From Methylobacterium segetis (lineage in GTDB: Bacteria > Pseudomonadota > Alphaproteobacteria > Rhizobiales > Beijerinckiaceae), in assembly GCF_004348265.1 (NCBI RefSeq), contig NZ_SMNT01000060.1, positions 1 through 33,681 on the forward strand: a stretch of 33,681 nt of DNA. The letters run 5' to 3'. The translations under genes were made by a program, and so were the position numbers. This document shows, piece after piece, positions 7,766 through 16,257 of this stretch (the stretch's first letter is position 1; every line of letters starts with the position of its first letter). Under the pieces are notes generated by a model. It did no database searches and was not told the origin of the DNA. It worked only from the letters and a program-made list of their open reading frames with translations.

Positions 7766-8833
7766 TCAACGTCGGGTCGGGGGGCCGGCCGGCGTCGGCG
7801 TGTCGGCGACGGGCGCGCCCGGCACCATGGCCGGGCTGCGCTCCTCGGGGCCTCCGGGGACCCGGGAGGAGAGGGGCGGTTCGCCCAGCCTGCGGCTCGC
7901 CCGCGGCCCCGACCCGAGGGCGCGGATATAGGCCGTCAGCTCCTGGATCTCTCCGTCGGAGAGGAGGCCGGCGTAGCTCGGCATGATCGGCTCGTAGCCG
8001 GCCACCACGTCCCGCTTCGGCTGCAGGATCGAGTCGCGGATGTAGGCGCCGTCGGCGGTCACGGTGCGCCCGCCGGCGAGCTGCACCTCGCGGCCCCAGA
8101 TGCCCGCGAGGTCGGGCGCGTGCACGGCCGAGCCCGGCGCGTGGCAGCCGGCGCAGCCGCGCGCCGTGAAGAGCCGCTCGCCCTGGTGCGCGAGGTCGTC
8201 CCCCTCGGGCTGCGCCGAGAGCCAGCGGGCGTAATCCTCCGGTTCCAGGACGATGATGCGGCCGAGCATGCGGGCGTGGTCGGTGCCGCAATATTCGGTG
8301 CAGAGCAGGTGGAAGGTGCCGGTCTTGGTGGCCTTGAACCACGTCTCCGTCTGCTGGTCGGGCAGGGCGTCTCGCTTCAGCCGGAAGGCGGGCACGTAGA
8401 AGGAGTGGATCACGTCCTGCGAGGTCAGGATGAGGCGCACCGGCGCGCCGACCGGCACGTGCAGCTCGTTGATCTCGCGGGCGCCGTTCGAACTCTGGGT
8501 CTTCCACATCCACTGCTTGGCGACGACGTGGACCTCGATCGCGTCCTTCGGCGCGACGAAGGCTCCGATCTCGGCCGAGGCCGCCCACCAGAAGATGAAG
8601 ACGAACACGAACAGCGTCGCGACCGTCCAGCCGATCTCGAACTCGCGCGAGACGAGGCTCGGCAATTCGTCCCGGTTCGCCTTCGAGCCGCGGCGGAAGC
8701 GGATCGAGAAGGTGACGAGGAGGCCCACGACGAGGAGCACGATGATGGCCGAGATCGCGGTCAGCCCGAGGAAGATCGCGTCGACGCGCGGCGCCTGGAC
8801 CGAGGCCTGCTCCGGCATGAGCCAGGAGAACAT
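7766..8833 (-). CDS. coxB: Cytochrome c oxidase subunit II with fused cytochrome c (caa3 type)
   Basis: A 355-residue subunit II that accepts electrons and passes them to heme a. Two transmembrane helices (about 20-45 and 68-92) precede a cupredoxin domain with the CuA ligands H143, C178, E180, C182, H186 and M189 (CTEYCGTDHARM). A fused C-terminal monoheme cytochrome c domain follows, with CAGCH at 227-231 and the distal methionine M284 (IMPSY). This fusion defines a caa3 oxidase. A proline-rich tail of about 45 residues ends the protein. Its ATG overlaps the preceding stop by one base (TGATG). Electrons probably arrive from ActE or ActA rather than from a soluble cytochrome c. Confidence 0.96.
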   Translation of the reverse strand: MFSWLMPEQASVQAPRVDAIFLGLTAISAIIVLLVVGLLVTFSIRFRRGSKANRDELPSLVSREFEIGWTVATLFVFVFIFWWAASAEIGAFVAPKDAIEVHVVAKQWMWKTQSSNGAREINELHVPVGAPVRLILTSQDVIHSFYVPAFRLKRDALPDQQTETWFKATKTGTFHLLCTEYCGTDHARMLGRIIVLEPEDYARWLSAQPEGDDLAHQGERLFTARGCAGCHAPGSAVHAPDLAGIWGREVQLAGGRTVTADGAYIRDSILQPKRDVVAGYEPIMPSYAGLLSDGEIQELTAYIRALGSGPRASRRLGEPPLSSRVPGGPEERSPAMVPGAPVADTPTPAGPPTRR

Positions 8834-9315
8834 CAGCGGCCCCCTCCGCCAGCAGGCGGTTCGGACGCGGCCCGCGCGCCGCCGCGGCTGCCGGGCACGG
8901 GCGTCACCTCGGGCTGCACAGGCGCGGCGTAGGCGGCCTCGCCCTTCTCCGCCAGGAGCCGCATCGCCTCGCTGACCGGGATGCGGGCGATGCCCCGCCC
9001 CCGATCGACCCAGCCGTAGCCTTCGAGGCGCGCTCGCTCCTCCGCCAGCATCCGCGCGAGATCGCGCGCCGGGCTCGCCTGGAGGCGCGGCTCGGGGAAG
9101 TCGCGCGGGGCCTGCTGGAGCGGACCCTTGATCTCGGTCCGGTAGTAGAGATGGAGGCCGCCGAGCGTCGCCGCCGTGAAGGCCACGATGCAGGCGCCGG
9201 TGATCAGGATCGGGCGGATGGCGATGGTGCCCGGCGCCGCGGTGCCGGGCGGGGCGTGCCCGACCACGTCGTCGTGGACCCCGGTGTGGAGCTGTCCCCG
9301 CGCCGCCTCAGGCAT
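8833..9315 (-). CDS. Small single-helix membrane protein of the ACIII-oxidase operon, 160 aa
   Basis: Unknown protein lying between actF and coxB, overlapping both (8 bases with actF, 1 base with coxB). One transmembrane helix is seen (about 34-55, ILITGACIVAFTAATLGGLHLYY), with the N-terminus probably cytoplasmic. After it comes a helical segment (ARDLARMLAEERARL) and a compact motif EGYGWVDRGRGIARIPVSEAMRLLAEKGE. That EGYGWVDRxxGxxRIPxxxAM pattern recurs, to my recollection, in small proteins near other ACIII and SCO/oxidase gene sets. The tail is Pro/Gly-rich. No heme or metal motif is visible. The position suggests an accessory or linker subunit that bridges ACIII and the oxidase, but that is inference. 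Confidence 0.75.
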   Translation of the reverse strand: MPEAARGQLHTGVHDDVVGHAPPGTAAPGTIAIRPILITGACIVAFTAATLGGLHLYYRTEIKGPLQQAPRDFPEPRLQASPARDLARMLAEERARLEGYGWVDRGRGIARIPVSEAMRLLAEKGEAAYAAPVQPEVTPVPGSRGGARAASEPPAGGGGR

Positions 9316-10270
9316 GGCGCGCCCTCCCCGCTTCGCGGCGCCGGAGCATCCGCAGGAAGGCGGCGGAGGCGATGGCCAGGAGGGCGAGGCACGCCAGGCC
9401 CATGGCCGCCGCGAGGCCCGCGCCGGCGCCGTAGGCCGGCAGGACGTACCAGGCGAGGTGCAGCGCGAGCCCCACGAGGACGAGGAGGCCGACGACGCGC
9501 AACGTCGCCGCGCTCCGCCGCACGGCCGAGAACAGCAGCATTCCGAAGGGGATCAGCCCGCCGATGAGGAGCGCCGCGGCGAGCACCGCGCCCCAGGCGC
9601 CCTCCCCGCGCTTCAGGTACCACGCGGCCTTCGGCGGCAGATCGCCGTACCACGCCACGATGTAGGACATCAGGGCCATGTAGAGGACGCCGAGGAGGCT
9701 CGCGAGGATGAGGCCGGCGAGGTCCGATGCGCCCCGCTCGCCGAGGCCCGGCGGGCTGAGGATCGCCGCCCAGGCGAGCGCCGCGAGGATCTGGTGCAGC
9801 GCGATCTCCGACGCGAAGGCGGAGGAATTGAAGCCCGGCTCGACGGAGAGGATCCAGTCGACGGCCACCAAGCTGATCGTCAGCCCGTAGAAGGCGAGGC
9901 CGAGGCCGGCCGCGAGCTTGCCGCAGCGGCCGGTCAGCCAGAGGAGGGCCAGCAGCGACCATCCCGCGAGGGCCACGCCCGCCCGCAGAAGGAACAGGGC
10001 CGGGTCGAGGTAGAGCCGCATCACGTCGGCCTTCGCCGCCCCCTCCCCCGTCGCCCAGGGGTAGTCCGCGGGCAGGCCCGAGGCCACGCCGAGGAAGGCG
10101 AGGGCCGCGAGTGGCACCACAGCGATCGCGGGCCGCAGGGCGGGGGCCAGGATCTCGCCCCAACGCCCGCCCGTCACGACGTGGATCAGGACGAGCACGA
10201 GGCTGCCGACGGGAATCGCGCTCCAGGCGATCCAGGCGACGAGCCAGCCGCGGGCGAGGGCCTCCGTCAC
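9308..10270 (-). CDS. actF: Alternative complex III subunit ActF (multi-helix membrane protein)
   Basis: A 320-residue protein with about ten predicted transmembrane helices, the ActF subunit of quinol:acceptor alternative complex III. It is the more divergent of the two NrfD-like subunits. Short recognisable stretches are YGLTISLVAVDWILSVEPGFNSSAF and the polar YIVAWYGDLPPKAAWYLKR loop, both typical of ActF. It starts with GTG inside a GTGA overlap with the actE stop, and its end overlaps the next gene by 8 bases. In known structures ActF lies next to ActC and helps complete the membrane arm; a direct quinol role is not established for it here. Confidence 0.88.
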   Translation of the reverse strand: MTEALARGWLVAWIAWSAIPVGSLVLVLIHVVTGGRWGEILAPALRPAIAVVPLAALAFLGVASGLPADYPWATGEGAAKADVMRLYLDPALFLLRAGVALAGWSLLALLWLTGRCGKLAAGLGLAFYGLTISLVAVDWILSVEPGFNSSAFASEIALHQILAALAWAAILSPPGLGERGASDLAGLILASLLGVLYMALMSYIVAWYGDLPPKAAWYLKRGEGAWGAVLAAALLIGGLIPFGMLLFSAVRRSAATLRVVGLLVLVGLALHLAWYVLPAYGAGAGLAAAMGLACLALLAIASAAFLRMLRRREAGRARHA

Positions 10271-10809
10271 GGCAGCGTCTCCGCGAGGCCCGGGATCTCG
10301 GCGACGCGGGCGCCCTGTGCGAGCTGGAGCGCACGGATATAGGCGGCGATGGCCCAGCGGTCGCGCGGCGCGACGCGGGCGGCGTAGGGATACATCACGC
10401 CGTAGCCCCTGGTGATGACGTCGACGACGTAGCGGGCAGGCGCGGCGCGCAGGCGCTCCTCTTGGAAGGAGGGGGGCGCCGGGAAGCCCCGCCGCACGAT
10501 CATGCCGTCGCCGTGGCCCGTCAGCCCGTGGCAGGGCGTGCAGATCGCCTCGTAGCGCTGCCGGCCCCGCTGCAGCAGGGCGGCATCGACGGCGGGTGGA
10601 TCGCGAAGCGCCGCCTCCCGGTCGAGCGCGCCGATCGCGACCGCGCCGTCGGGGGGGGTGCGAGCCTCGGCGCCGTCGGGGAAGAGCGCGGCCCGGCCGT
10701 AGACCTCGTAGCGCTTCTGCTGGCGCATCGAGAGGTCGTCGCAGGCGGCGAGGCCGAGGGCGAGGCCGGCCGCGAGGGCGAGGCGTATCGGGGGAGCGGG
10801 CGCCCTCAT
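10267..10809 (-). CDS. actE: ActE, monoheme cytochrome c lipoprotein of alternative complex III
   Basis: A 180-residue secreted cytochrome c. The N-terminus is a lipoprotein signal with lipobox LAAC (C23), so it is tethered to the outer face of the membrane. One heme site, CTPCH at 90-94, follows a long variable region, and M139 (YGVMYPY) is the probable distal ligand. The C-terminal helix WAIAAYIRALQ is the usual last helix of cytochrome c. It overlaps actD by 4 bases (ATGA) and actF by 4 (GTGA). It is the likely outlet that hands electrons to the CoxB cytochrome domain. The codons for residues 52-53 contain a run of eight C bases (eight G on the plus strand, 10651-10658), a possible slippage point. 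Confidence 0.92.
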   Translation of the reverse strand: MRAPAPPIRLALAAGLALGLAACDDLSMRQQKRYEVYGRAALFPDGAEARTPPDGAVAIGALDREAALRDPPAVDAALLQRGRQRYEAICTPCHGLTGHGDGMIVRRGFPAPPSFQEERLRAAPARYVVDVITRGYGVMYPYAARVAPRDRWAIAAYIRALQLAQGARVAEIPGLAETLP

Positions 10810-11321
10810 GCGTGCACCTCCGACACGAGGCGCGCGCCCGCCTCCTCCAGGGTCCGGCGCAGCGGGTCCGGTTCGCCGTGCGGGGCGACGAGGAGAAAGA
10901 AGCGGTCCTGGCTGGCGCGCTCGAAGCGGGGCATGGCGAAGAGCGGGTGATGGAGGCGCGGCAGGCCGCAGGCCCGGAGCATCGCGGCCAATCCCGCGAT
11001 CGCGGCGCAGAGCACGCCCACCTCGAAGGGCACCAGCAGGAAGACCGGCCAGGAATGGAGCGGGCGCCCGCCCGAGTTCAGCGGGTAGGCGTGGACCGCG
11101 CTGTACCATTGCAGGGCGTACATCGCGGCCGCCGACCCGAAACCGGCGAGGGCCATGATCGGCCGCACCGGCAGGCGGGGCGGGTCGAAGGCGGCCGAGA
11201 GTTCCTCGATCGCGAAGGGCGTGAAGGCGTCGATGGCCCGGTGCCCGTCGGCGCGGGCGAGCCGCAGGGCGCGGACCAGCGCCTCCGGCGTCTCGAATTC
11301 GGCGAGCAGGGGCCGGCTCAT
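10806..11321 (-). CDS. actD: ActD (DUF3341) membrane subunit of alternative complex III
   Basis: A 171-residue protein matching the DUF3341/ActD pattern. The N-terminal soluble part opens with LLAEFETPEALVRALRLAR and contains DAFTPFAIEELSAAF, the conserved 'built to sense' segment of the family. Two transmembrane helices follow (about 54-75 and 90-115). The second has FEVGVLCAAIAGLAAML, and the C-terminal part, beginning HPLFAMPRFERASQDRFFL, returns to the cytoplasm or membrane surface. The longer frame to 11573 is not used, because the ATG at 11321 overlaps the actC stop (ATGA). ActD holds ActC and ActB to the membrane arm in known complexes. Confidence 0.9.
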   Translation of the reverse strand: MSRPLLAEFETPEALVRALRLARADGHRAIDAFTPFAIEELSAAFDPPRLPVRPIMALAGFGSAAAMYALQWYSAVHAYPLNSGGRPLHSWPVFLLVPFEVGVLCAAIAGLAAMLRACGLPRLHHPLFAMPRFERASQDRFFLLVAPHGEPDPLRRTLEEAGARLVSEVHA

Positions 11322-12679
11322 GTGGCGCCCTCCGCATGGCTGACCTGACGGACCTCGTGCATCGAGACGATGGGCAGGAGGCGCGCCAGCACCAGGAAGC
11401 CGAGCCCGAACAGGCCGAGCGGCCCGAACAGGATGACGAGGTCGTAGAGGCTGACGTGGTAGGTCCGCCACAGGCTGATCGCGTAGCCGTGCGAGAGCGT
11501 GTTCCAGACGATCAGGATGCGCTCCAGCCACATCCCGACATTGATCAGGATCGCGATGGCCGCGAGCAGCCACAGGTTACCCCGCACCGACCGGAACCAG
11601 AGCGCCTGCGGCACGAGGCAGTTGCAGGCCAGAAGAGCCGCGTAGAGCCAGCGGTAATCGCCCGTGAAGAAATAGCCGACGACCGTGCGATCGGCGTGCT
11701 CGCCGCCGTACCACGCCATGAACCACTCGGTGGCGTAGGAGAAGGTCATCACGATGCTGGCAAAGAGCATCACCTTCGCCATCGCGTCGAAATGCGCGGG
11801 CGTGATCATCGCCCGAAGGTCGAGGCCCCAGCGGATGATGATCGCGAGCACCACCACCATGGCGAAGCCCGAATACATGGCGCCCACGACGAAATAGGGC
11901 GGGAACAGGCTCTCCTGCCAGCCGGGCATCAGGCTCGCGGCGAAGTCGAGGCCGACGATCGAGTGGACCGAGCAGACGAGCGGCACGGCGAGCGCCGCCA
12001 TGGTCTTGTGGAAGGTCTCGAAGACCTGCCAGTGCCGGGCGGAGTTGCGCCAGCCGAGCGCCAGCGCCCCGTAGACCATCCGGCCTGCCTGCGTCTCGGC
12101 CCGGTCGCGCAGGGTGGCGAGGTCGGGCAGGAGGCCGGTGAACCAGAAGATCCCCGAGAACAGGAGGTAGCTGAGGATCGCCCAGAAATCCCAGACGAGG
12201 GCCGAACGCCATTGCGGCCAGAGGTCCATCGTGTTCGGGTAGGGGGCGAGCCAGTAGGCGTAGAGCGGCCGGCCGAGATGGATGATCGGGAACAGGCCGG
12301 CGATCGCGGCCGCGAGCAGGGTCATCGCCTCGGCGAAGCGGTTGATCGAGGCGCGCCAGCGCTGGCGGGTCAGGAGCAGCATCGAGGAGATCAGCGTGCC
12401 GGCGTTGCCGATGCCGATCCACCAGACGTAGTTGGCGATCGAGACGCCCCAGACGACGGTGGTGTTGACCCCCGACAGGCCGATCCCGACCGTGAGCACC
12501 GCGCCGATCGCGATCAAGGTGATCACCGCCAGAGGCAGGGCGACGATGATCGCGATCATCCAGGCCCGGCCGGGGCCGCGCTTCTGGATCGGGTCGGCGA
12601 CCGCCGCCGTGATCGCGCCGTAGCCGAGGCGGTCGGCGTCGATCCAGGCATGCGCCTGCGCGTGCGGCCGGGCGCTCAC
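11318..12679 (-). CDS. actC: ActC, NrfD/PsrC-like ten-helix quinol-site subunit
   Basis: A 453-residue integral membrane protein with about ten helices, homologous to NrfD/PsrC. It binds quinol at the membrane surface and passes electrons to the iron-sulfur subunit. Recognisable segments include NYVWWIGIGNAGTLISSMLLL near helix 2, FPIIHLGRPLYAYWL, SVHSIVGLDFAASLMPGW (a conserved His in the quinol region) and YATEWFMAWYGG. The start is the GTG at 12679 within a GTGA overlap with actB; the ORF extension upstream to 13114 is a shadow of actB. The length matches the family (about 450-490). Confidence 0.94.
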   Translation of the reverse strand: MSARPHAQAHAWIDADRLGYGAITAAVADPIQKRGPGRAWMIAIIVALPLAVITLIAIGAVLTVGIGLSGVNTTVVWGVSIANYVWWIGIGNAGTLISSMLLLTRQRWRASINRFAEAMTLLAAAIAGLFPIIHLGRPLYAYWLAPYPNTMDLWPQWRSALVWDFWAILSYLLFSGIFWFTGLLPDLATLRDRAETQAGRMVYGALALGWRNSARHWQVFETFHKTMAALAVPLVCSVHSIVGLDFAASLMPGWQESLFPPYFVVGAMYSGFAMVVVLAIIIRWGLDLRAMITPAHFDAMAKVMLFASIVMTFSYATEWFMAWYGGEHADRTVVGYFFTGDYRWLYAALLACNCLVPQALWFRSVRGNLWLLAAIAILINVGMWLERILIVWNTLSHGYAISLWRTYHVSLYDLVILFGPLGLFGLGFLVLARLLPIVSMHEVRQVSHAEGAT

Positions 12680-15498
12680 GAGCGGTCCTCCGCGAGGTCC
12701 GGGTTCGGCGCGCGCAGGTCGGCGAGGTAGGTGGTGCGGGGCCGCGTGTTGAGTTCCTCCAGGAGCGCGTAGTGGCGGGGATCCCGGCGGAGCGCGGCGA
12801 CCCCGTCGTCGGCCCGGTTGAGGTCGCCGAAGCGGATCGCCCGCGTCGGGCAGGCGGATTGGCAGGCGGTCGAGACCGCGCCCATCGGCCGGCCGTCGCG
12901 CTCGGCCGCCTGCCGCTCCGTCGCGATCCGCTGCACGCAGTAGGTGCATTTCTCCATGACGCCGCGGGCGCGCACCGTGACGTTGGGGTTGCGTTGCGCC
13001 CGCACCGGCTCGGCGCCGAGATGGGCGTATTCCTGGCCGTCGGCGTAGCCGAAGAAGTTGAAGCGGCGGACCTTGTAGGGACAATTCGCCTGGCAGAAGC
13101 GGGTCCCGACGCACCGGTTGTAGACTTGGAGGTTCAGACCCTCGCCGTCATGCACCGAGGCGGCGACGGGGCAGACGGGCTCGCAGGGGGCGTGCTCGCA
13201 ATGCATGCAGGGCACGGGCTGGAAGCCCGCCCTCGGCGCCTCCGGGGTGCCGGAATCGTAGAGGTCGACCCGCAGCCAGTGCATCATGCGGCCGCGGGCG
13301 ATCTCCTCGGGACCCACCACCGGCACGTTGTTCTCGGACTGGCAGGCCACCACGCAGGCATTGCAGCCGATGCAGGCCGCCGTGTCGATCACCATGCCCC
13401 AGGCATGCCCGTCCGCGTCCCCCTGCCAGGGGGCGAGCAGGCTCGGCTGGTCGGCGCCGATCCCCTTCGGCTCGGCCCGCGCCAGCTCGGCGAGGTCGAT
13501 CTGCCGGAAGAGCTTGCGCGTCTCGCCCTCGATCCGGACGTCGTTCTGGGTGCGCAGCACCTCCGCCCGCCGCCCGGCCGGGACCATCTCGACGCCTGTC
13601 GCGAGCCAGGGAGAGGCCGCCGAGACGAGGGGGTAGGCGTTCGCGCCGATCCCGTCGCCGATGGCGCCCGCGCGCTCCCGGCCGTAGCCGAGGGTGAGGG
13701 CGCCGACACCCTCCGCGACGCCGGATTCGATCGCGACCGTCACCTCGACCGCGCGGCCGCCCGCGGAGAGGCGGACCACGTCGCCGGCGCTCACGCCGCG
13801 CCGGGCCGCCTCCCCCCGCGAGAGCGCCAGCGCGTTGCCCCAGACCTGCTTCGAGACCGGCTTCGGGCATTCCTGAAGCCACGCAGTGTTGGCGAGGCGC
13901 CCGTCCCAGAGACATGGGTCCGGACGGATCTCGACCGCGAAGCCCGCGGCCGGTCCCGCCGGCAGGTCGGGAAGGCGCGGCTCGGGCGCCGCAGCCGGGA
14001 AAGCCGCGGTGCCGGCCACGATCCCGTCGTGCAGGCAGCGGCGCCAGCGGGTCTCGAAATCCCCGCCCTCCCCCGAGGCCGCCCGCCAGGCCGCCCGCCA
14101 GGTTTGTCGCACGAGGTCGTGGCCCGAGGCGGCCTCCTCGCCGCCGAGGAGCGCCAGCACCTCGTGCACGGAGCGCCCGCCGTAGAGCGGCCGGACCAGC
14201 GGCTGGACGAGGCTCGCCGTGCCGTCGGTGGCGCGCAGGTCCGACCAGCTCTCGAGGGCGTGGGTGAGAGGCAGGTGCCAGTGCGTGGCCCCCGCCGTCT
14301 CGTCGCCGTGCAGGCCCGCATGGACGCTGAAGCGTGCCCGTTCGAGCCGCCGCCCGATCTCCAGATCGGCCGGCGCGGTGAGCACCGGGTTGGCGTCGAG
14401 GATGACGAGGGCCTCGACCGTGCCGGCATCCAGGGCCGCACAGAGGCCCGCGAGGTCCGAGGGCGGCGCGTCGGCCCCGTCCGGCGGGGCGATGAGATCG
14501 ACCGGCGCCCTCAGGCGCCCGTTGATCCAGTGCGCGAGGGCGTGAAGCTCGGGCGGCAGGGCGGGACCCGCCAGCACCAGGGCGCGGCCCGGATGGGCCT
14601 TGAGGTCCGCGGCGGCCGCCTCGGCGAAGCGGAGCGCCTCCGCGCCGAGACCCGGCGCGGGCAGGCCGGCGCCGAGGCCGTTCGCCACCTGGACGAGGAG
14701 GCCCGCCCAGTCGCGCGGGTGGAGGGCCCGGCGATGGTCGGCCTTGATGCCGGTGAGCGTCGGGGCGGCCTCCGCGACGTAGAGCCGGCCGAACCGGGCG
14801 GGGTCGCGGCGGCGCTCGGCAAAGGCCGCGGCGAACCGGATCTGGTCGGGTCCCGGCCCGAGCGGGTCGGCGCCGACGCAGAGGATGGCCTCGGCGCGGT
14901 CGAGATGCGGCAGCGCCCGGAGCGGGCGCCCGAAGGCGAGGTTCGCGCCGCGGGCGGCGGACGCCTCATCGACCGGCTCGTGGACGTGCCAGACCGCCTC
15001 CGGCAGCGCGGCGCGCAGGCCCGCGATCTGGCGCGCCAGGGTCGGCGAGGTGACGCGGCCGGTCAGCAGATGGAGGCCGCGCCCGCCCTGCCCCCGGACC
15101 TTCGCGAGCGGGGCGCGCCAGGCCCGCACGAACATCTCCCAGGAGGCGATGCCGTTCACCCGCTCGGTGACGGTTCGGGAGCGGTCCGGATCGTAGAGGT
15201 CGAGGATCGCGGCCTCGGCGAACACGTCCGTCGCGCCGCGGCTTGCCGGATGGAGCGGGTTGCCCTCGATCTTGATCGGCCGCCCGTCGACGGCGATGGC
15301 CTGCACGCCCCGGCCCCAGCCGCTCAGGGGCAGCGTCGTCGCGTAGCGCAGGGGCACGCCCGGCAGGAGCTCCTCCGGAGCGCGGACGTAGGGAACGATC
15401 TCCTCGGAGGGCTTGGCGCAGGCGCCGAGGGCCAGCGTCAGGCCGGAGCCGAGGAGGCGGAGCGCCTCGCGGCGGGAGGGGGAGCTCAGCGGTGGCAT
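12676..15498 (-). CDS. actB: ActB, molybdopterin-oxidoreductase-like iron-sulfur subunit of ACIII
   Basis: A 940-residue fusion of a Mo-bisPGD-type fold (about 30-690) that in this family carries no molybdenum cofactor, and a C-terminal ferredoxin-like domain. The latter shows four cysteine clusters: CIGCNACVVAC, CMHCEHAPCEPVC, CVGTRFCQANC and CTYC with CQSACPT. This is the pattern of three [4Fe-4S] and one [3Fe-4S] centre. The N-terminus is a twin-arginine signal (SRREALRLLGSG) ending in a lipobox-like LALGAC (C27), so export through Tat as a folded, possibly lipid-anchored protein is likely. The start at 15498 overlaps the actA end by 13 bases. It passes electrons from the ActC quinol site toward ActA hemes. 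Confidence 0.95.
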   Translation of the reverse strand: MPPLSSPSRREALRLLGSGLTLALGACAKPSEEIVPYVRAPEELLPGVPLRYATTLPLSGWGRGVQAIAVDGRPIKIEGNPLHPASRGATDVFAEAAILDLYDPDRSRTVTERVNGIASWEMFVRAWRAPLAKVRGQGGRGLHLLTGRVTSPTLARQIAGLRAALPEAVWHVHEPVDEASAARGANLAFGRPLRALPHLDRAEAILCVGADPLGPGPDQIRFAAAFAERRRDPARFGRLYVAEAAPTLTGIKADHRRALHPRDWAGLLVQVANGLGAGLPAPGLGAEALRFAEAAAADLKAHPGRALVLAGPALPPELHALAHWINGRLRAPVDLIAPPDGADAPPSDLAGLCAALDAGTVEALVILDANPVLTAPADLEIGRRLERARFSVHAGLHGDETAGATHWHLPLTHALESWSDLRATDGTASLVQPLVRPLYGGRSVHEVLALLGGEEAASGHDLVRQTWRAAWRAASGEGGDFETRWRRCLHDGIVAGTAAFPAAAPEPRLPDLPAGPAAGFAVEIRPDPCLWDGRLANTAWLQECPKPVSKQVWGNALALSRGEAARRGVSAGDVVRLSAGGRAVEVTVAIESGVAEGVGALTLGYGRERAGAIGDGIGANAYPLVSAASPWLATGVEMVPAGRRAEVLRTQNDVRIEGETRKLFRQIDLAELARAEPKGIGADQPSLLAPWQGDADGHAWGMVIDTAACIGCNACVVACQSENNVPVVGPEEIARGRMMHWLRVDLYDSGTPEAPRAGFQPVPCMHCEHAPCEPVCPVAASVHDGEGLNLQVYNRCVGTRFCQANCPYKVRRFNFFGYADGQEYAHLGAEPVRAQRNPNVTVRARGVMEKCTYCVQRIATERQAAERDGRPMGAVSTACQSACPTRAIRFGDLNRADDGVAALRRDPRHYALLEELNTRPRTTYLADLRAPNPDLAEDRS

Positions 15499-16145
15499 AT
15501 CGAGCACTCGCTGAGCCGCTCGGGCGAGCGGATGTGGCGTTCCTCCGCGAGGCGCCGGCCCACCCTCTCCTGGTCTGCGGGCGCCTGCCAGCCGACGTCG
15601 AACACCGCCTCGTGCGGGCGCAGGTGCGGAGCCGGGTCGCGGTGGCAATCGAGGCACCAGCCCATGGTGAGCGGCGCGGCCTGATAGACGAGCTTCATCG
15701 TCTGGATCGGCCCGTGGCAGGTGGTGCAGCCGACGCCCTTGGCTCCGTGCACGGAGTGGTTGAAGTAGACATAGGCCGGCAGGGTGTGCACCCGGCGCCA
15801 GACGAGGGGCCGTTCCTCCGCGAGGCTGGTGCGGACCGGGGCGAGCATCGGCGCGTTGGTCCAGATCTGCGAGTGGCAGCTCATGCAGGTCTCGGTCGGG
15901 GGAATTCCGGCGAAGGCCGCGGTCTCGACCGAGGTGTGGCAGTAGCGGCAATCGATCCCGAGGCCGCCGACATGGTGCTCGTGGCTGAAGGGCACGGGCT
16001 GCTCGCGGGTGACGTTCTGCGCGGTCGCGTAGGGTGAGCGCCACAGGGTATAGGCGAGCCCGACGGCCAAGACCGGCACGACCGCCATCGAGGCGAGCAC
16101 GACGCGGGCGACCGAGTCGGCGCCCGGACGAAAAATCTGCACCAT
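15486..16145 (-). CDS. actA: ActA, membrane-anchored pentaheme cytochrome c of alternative complex III
   Basis: A 219-residue multiheme cytochrome. One N-terminal transmembrane helix (about 14-35) anchors it, and five CXXCH sites follow: 66-70 (CRYCH), 87-91 (CMSCH), 140-144 (CTTCH), 164-168 (CLDCH) and 214-218 (CSICH). Extra histidines (FSHEHHV, YFNHSVH, HLRPHEA) supply distal ligands. The five-heme count is that of ActA in alternative complex III. It is the first gene of the operon, with a GCGGGG-like sequence before the ATG. It overlaps actB at its end. It forms the electron wire on the outer membrane face. Confidence 0.95.
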   Translation of the reverse strand: MVQIFRPGADSVARVVLASMAVVPVLAVGLAYTLWRSPYATAQNVTREQPVPFSHEHHVGGLGIDCRYCHTSVETAAFAGIPPTETCMSCHSQIWTNAPMLAPVRTSLAEERPLVWRRVHTLPAYVYFNHSVHGAKGVGCTTCHGPIQTMKLVYQAAPLTMGWCLDCHRDPAPHLRPHEAVFDVGWQAPADQERVGRRLAEERHIRSPERLSECSICHR

Positions 16146-16185
16146 GCCCCGCGGGCACCCTCTACGCCGGCCCTGACTCTCTCAG

Positions 16186-16215
16186 CTTAAGCGTGCAGAG
16201 CCGGCAGCGGTTCAA
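16186..16215 (-). promoter_or_regulatory. Possible sigma70-type promoter for the act-cox operon
   Basis: On the minus strand TTGAAC (16215-16210) is followed after 18 bases by CTTAAG (16191-16186), 41 bases before the actA ATG. The -35 is reasonable and the -10 is poor, so this is a weak candidate. It lies between the SDR terminator hairpin and actA. Confidence 0.2.
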
Positions 16216-16234
16216 TCACAGATCAGAAATCCTC

Positions 16235-16248
16235 GGCCCGAACGGGCC
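16235..16248 (-). terminator. Hairpin between the SDR gene and actA
   Basis: GGCCCG AA CGGGCC, a perfect 6-bp inverted repeat with a 2-base loop, lies 10 bases after the SDR stop and is followed on the minus strand by GAGGATTTCT. It suits a terminator separating the SDR from the respiratory operon downstream. Confidence 0.45.
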
Positions 16249-16257
16249 CGCCTCGCC

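Noticed and set aside
6094..7986. A 630-codon plus-strand open frame opposite coxA
   Set aside because: It is rich in Arg, Asp and His runs and antisense to a gene with all its heme and copper ligands.
12680..13114. Upstream extension of actC
   Set aside because: It is in another frame of actB with shadow composition; the GTG at 12679 sits in a GTGA overlap with the actB stop.
12772..15684. A 970-codon plus-strand open frame opposite actB
   Set aside because: It is antisense to a gene with clear Fe-S and twin-arginine features, and its translation is low-complexity (Gly, Arg, Asp, Val rich). It is a GC-content shadow.
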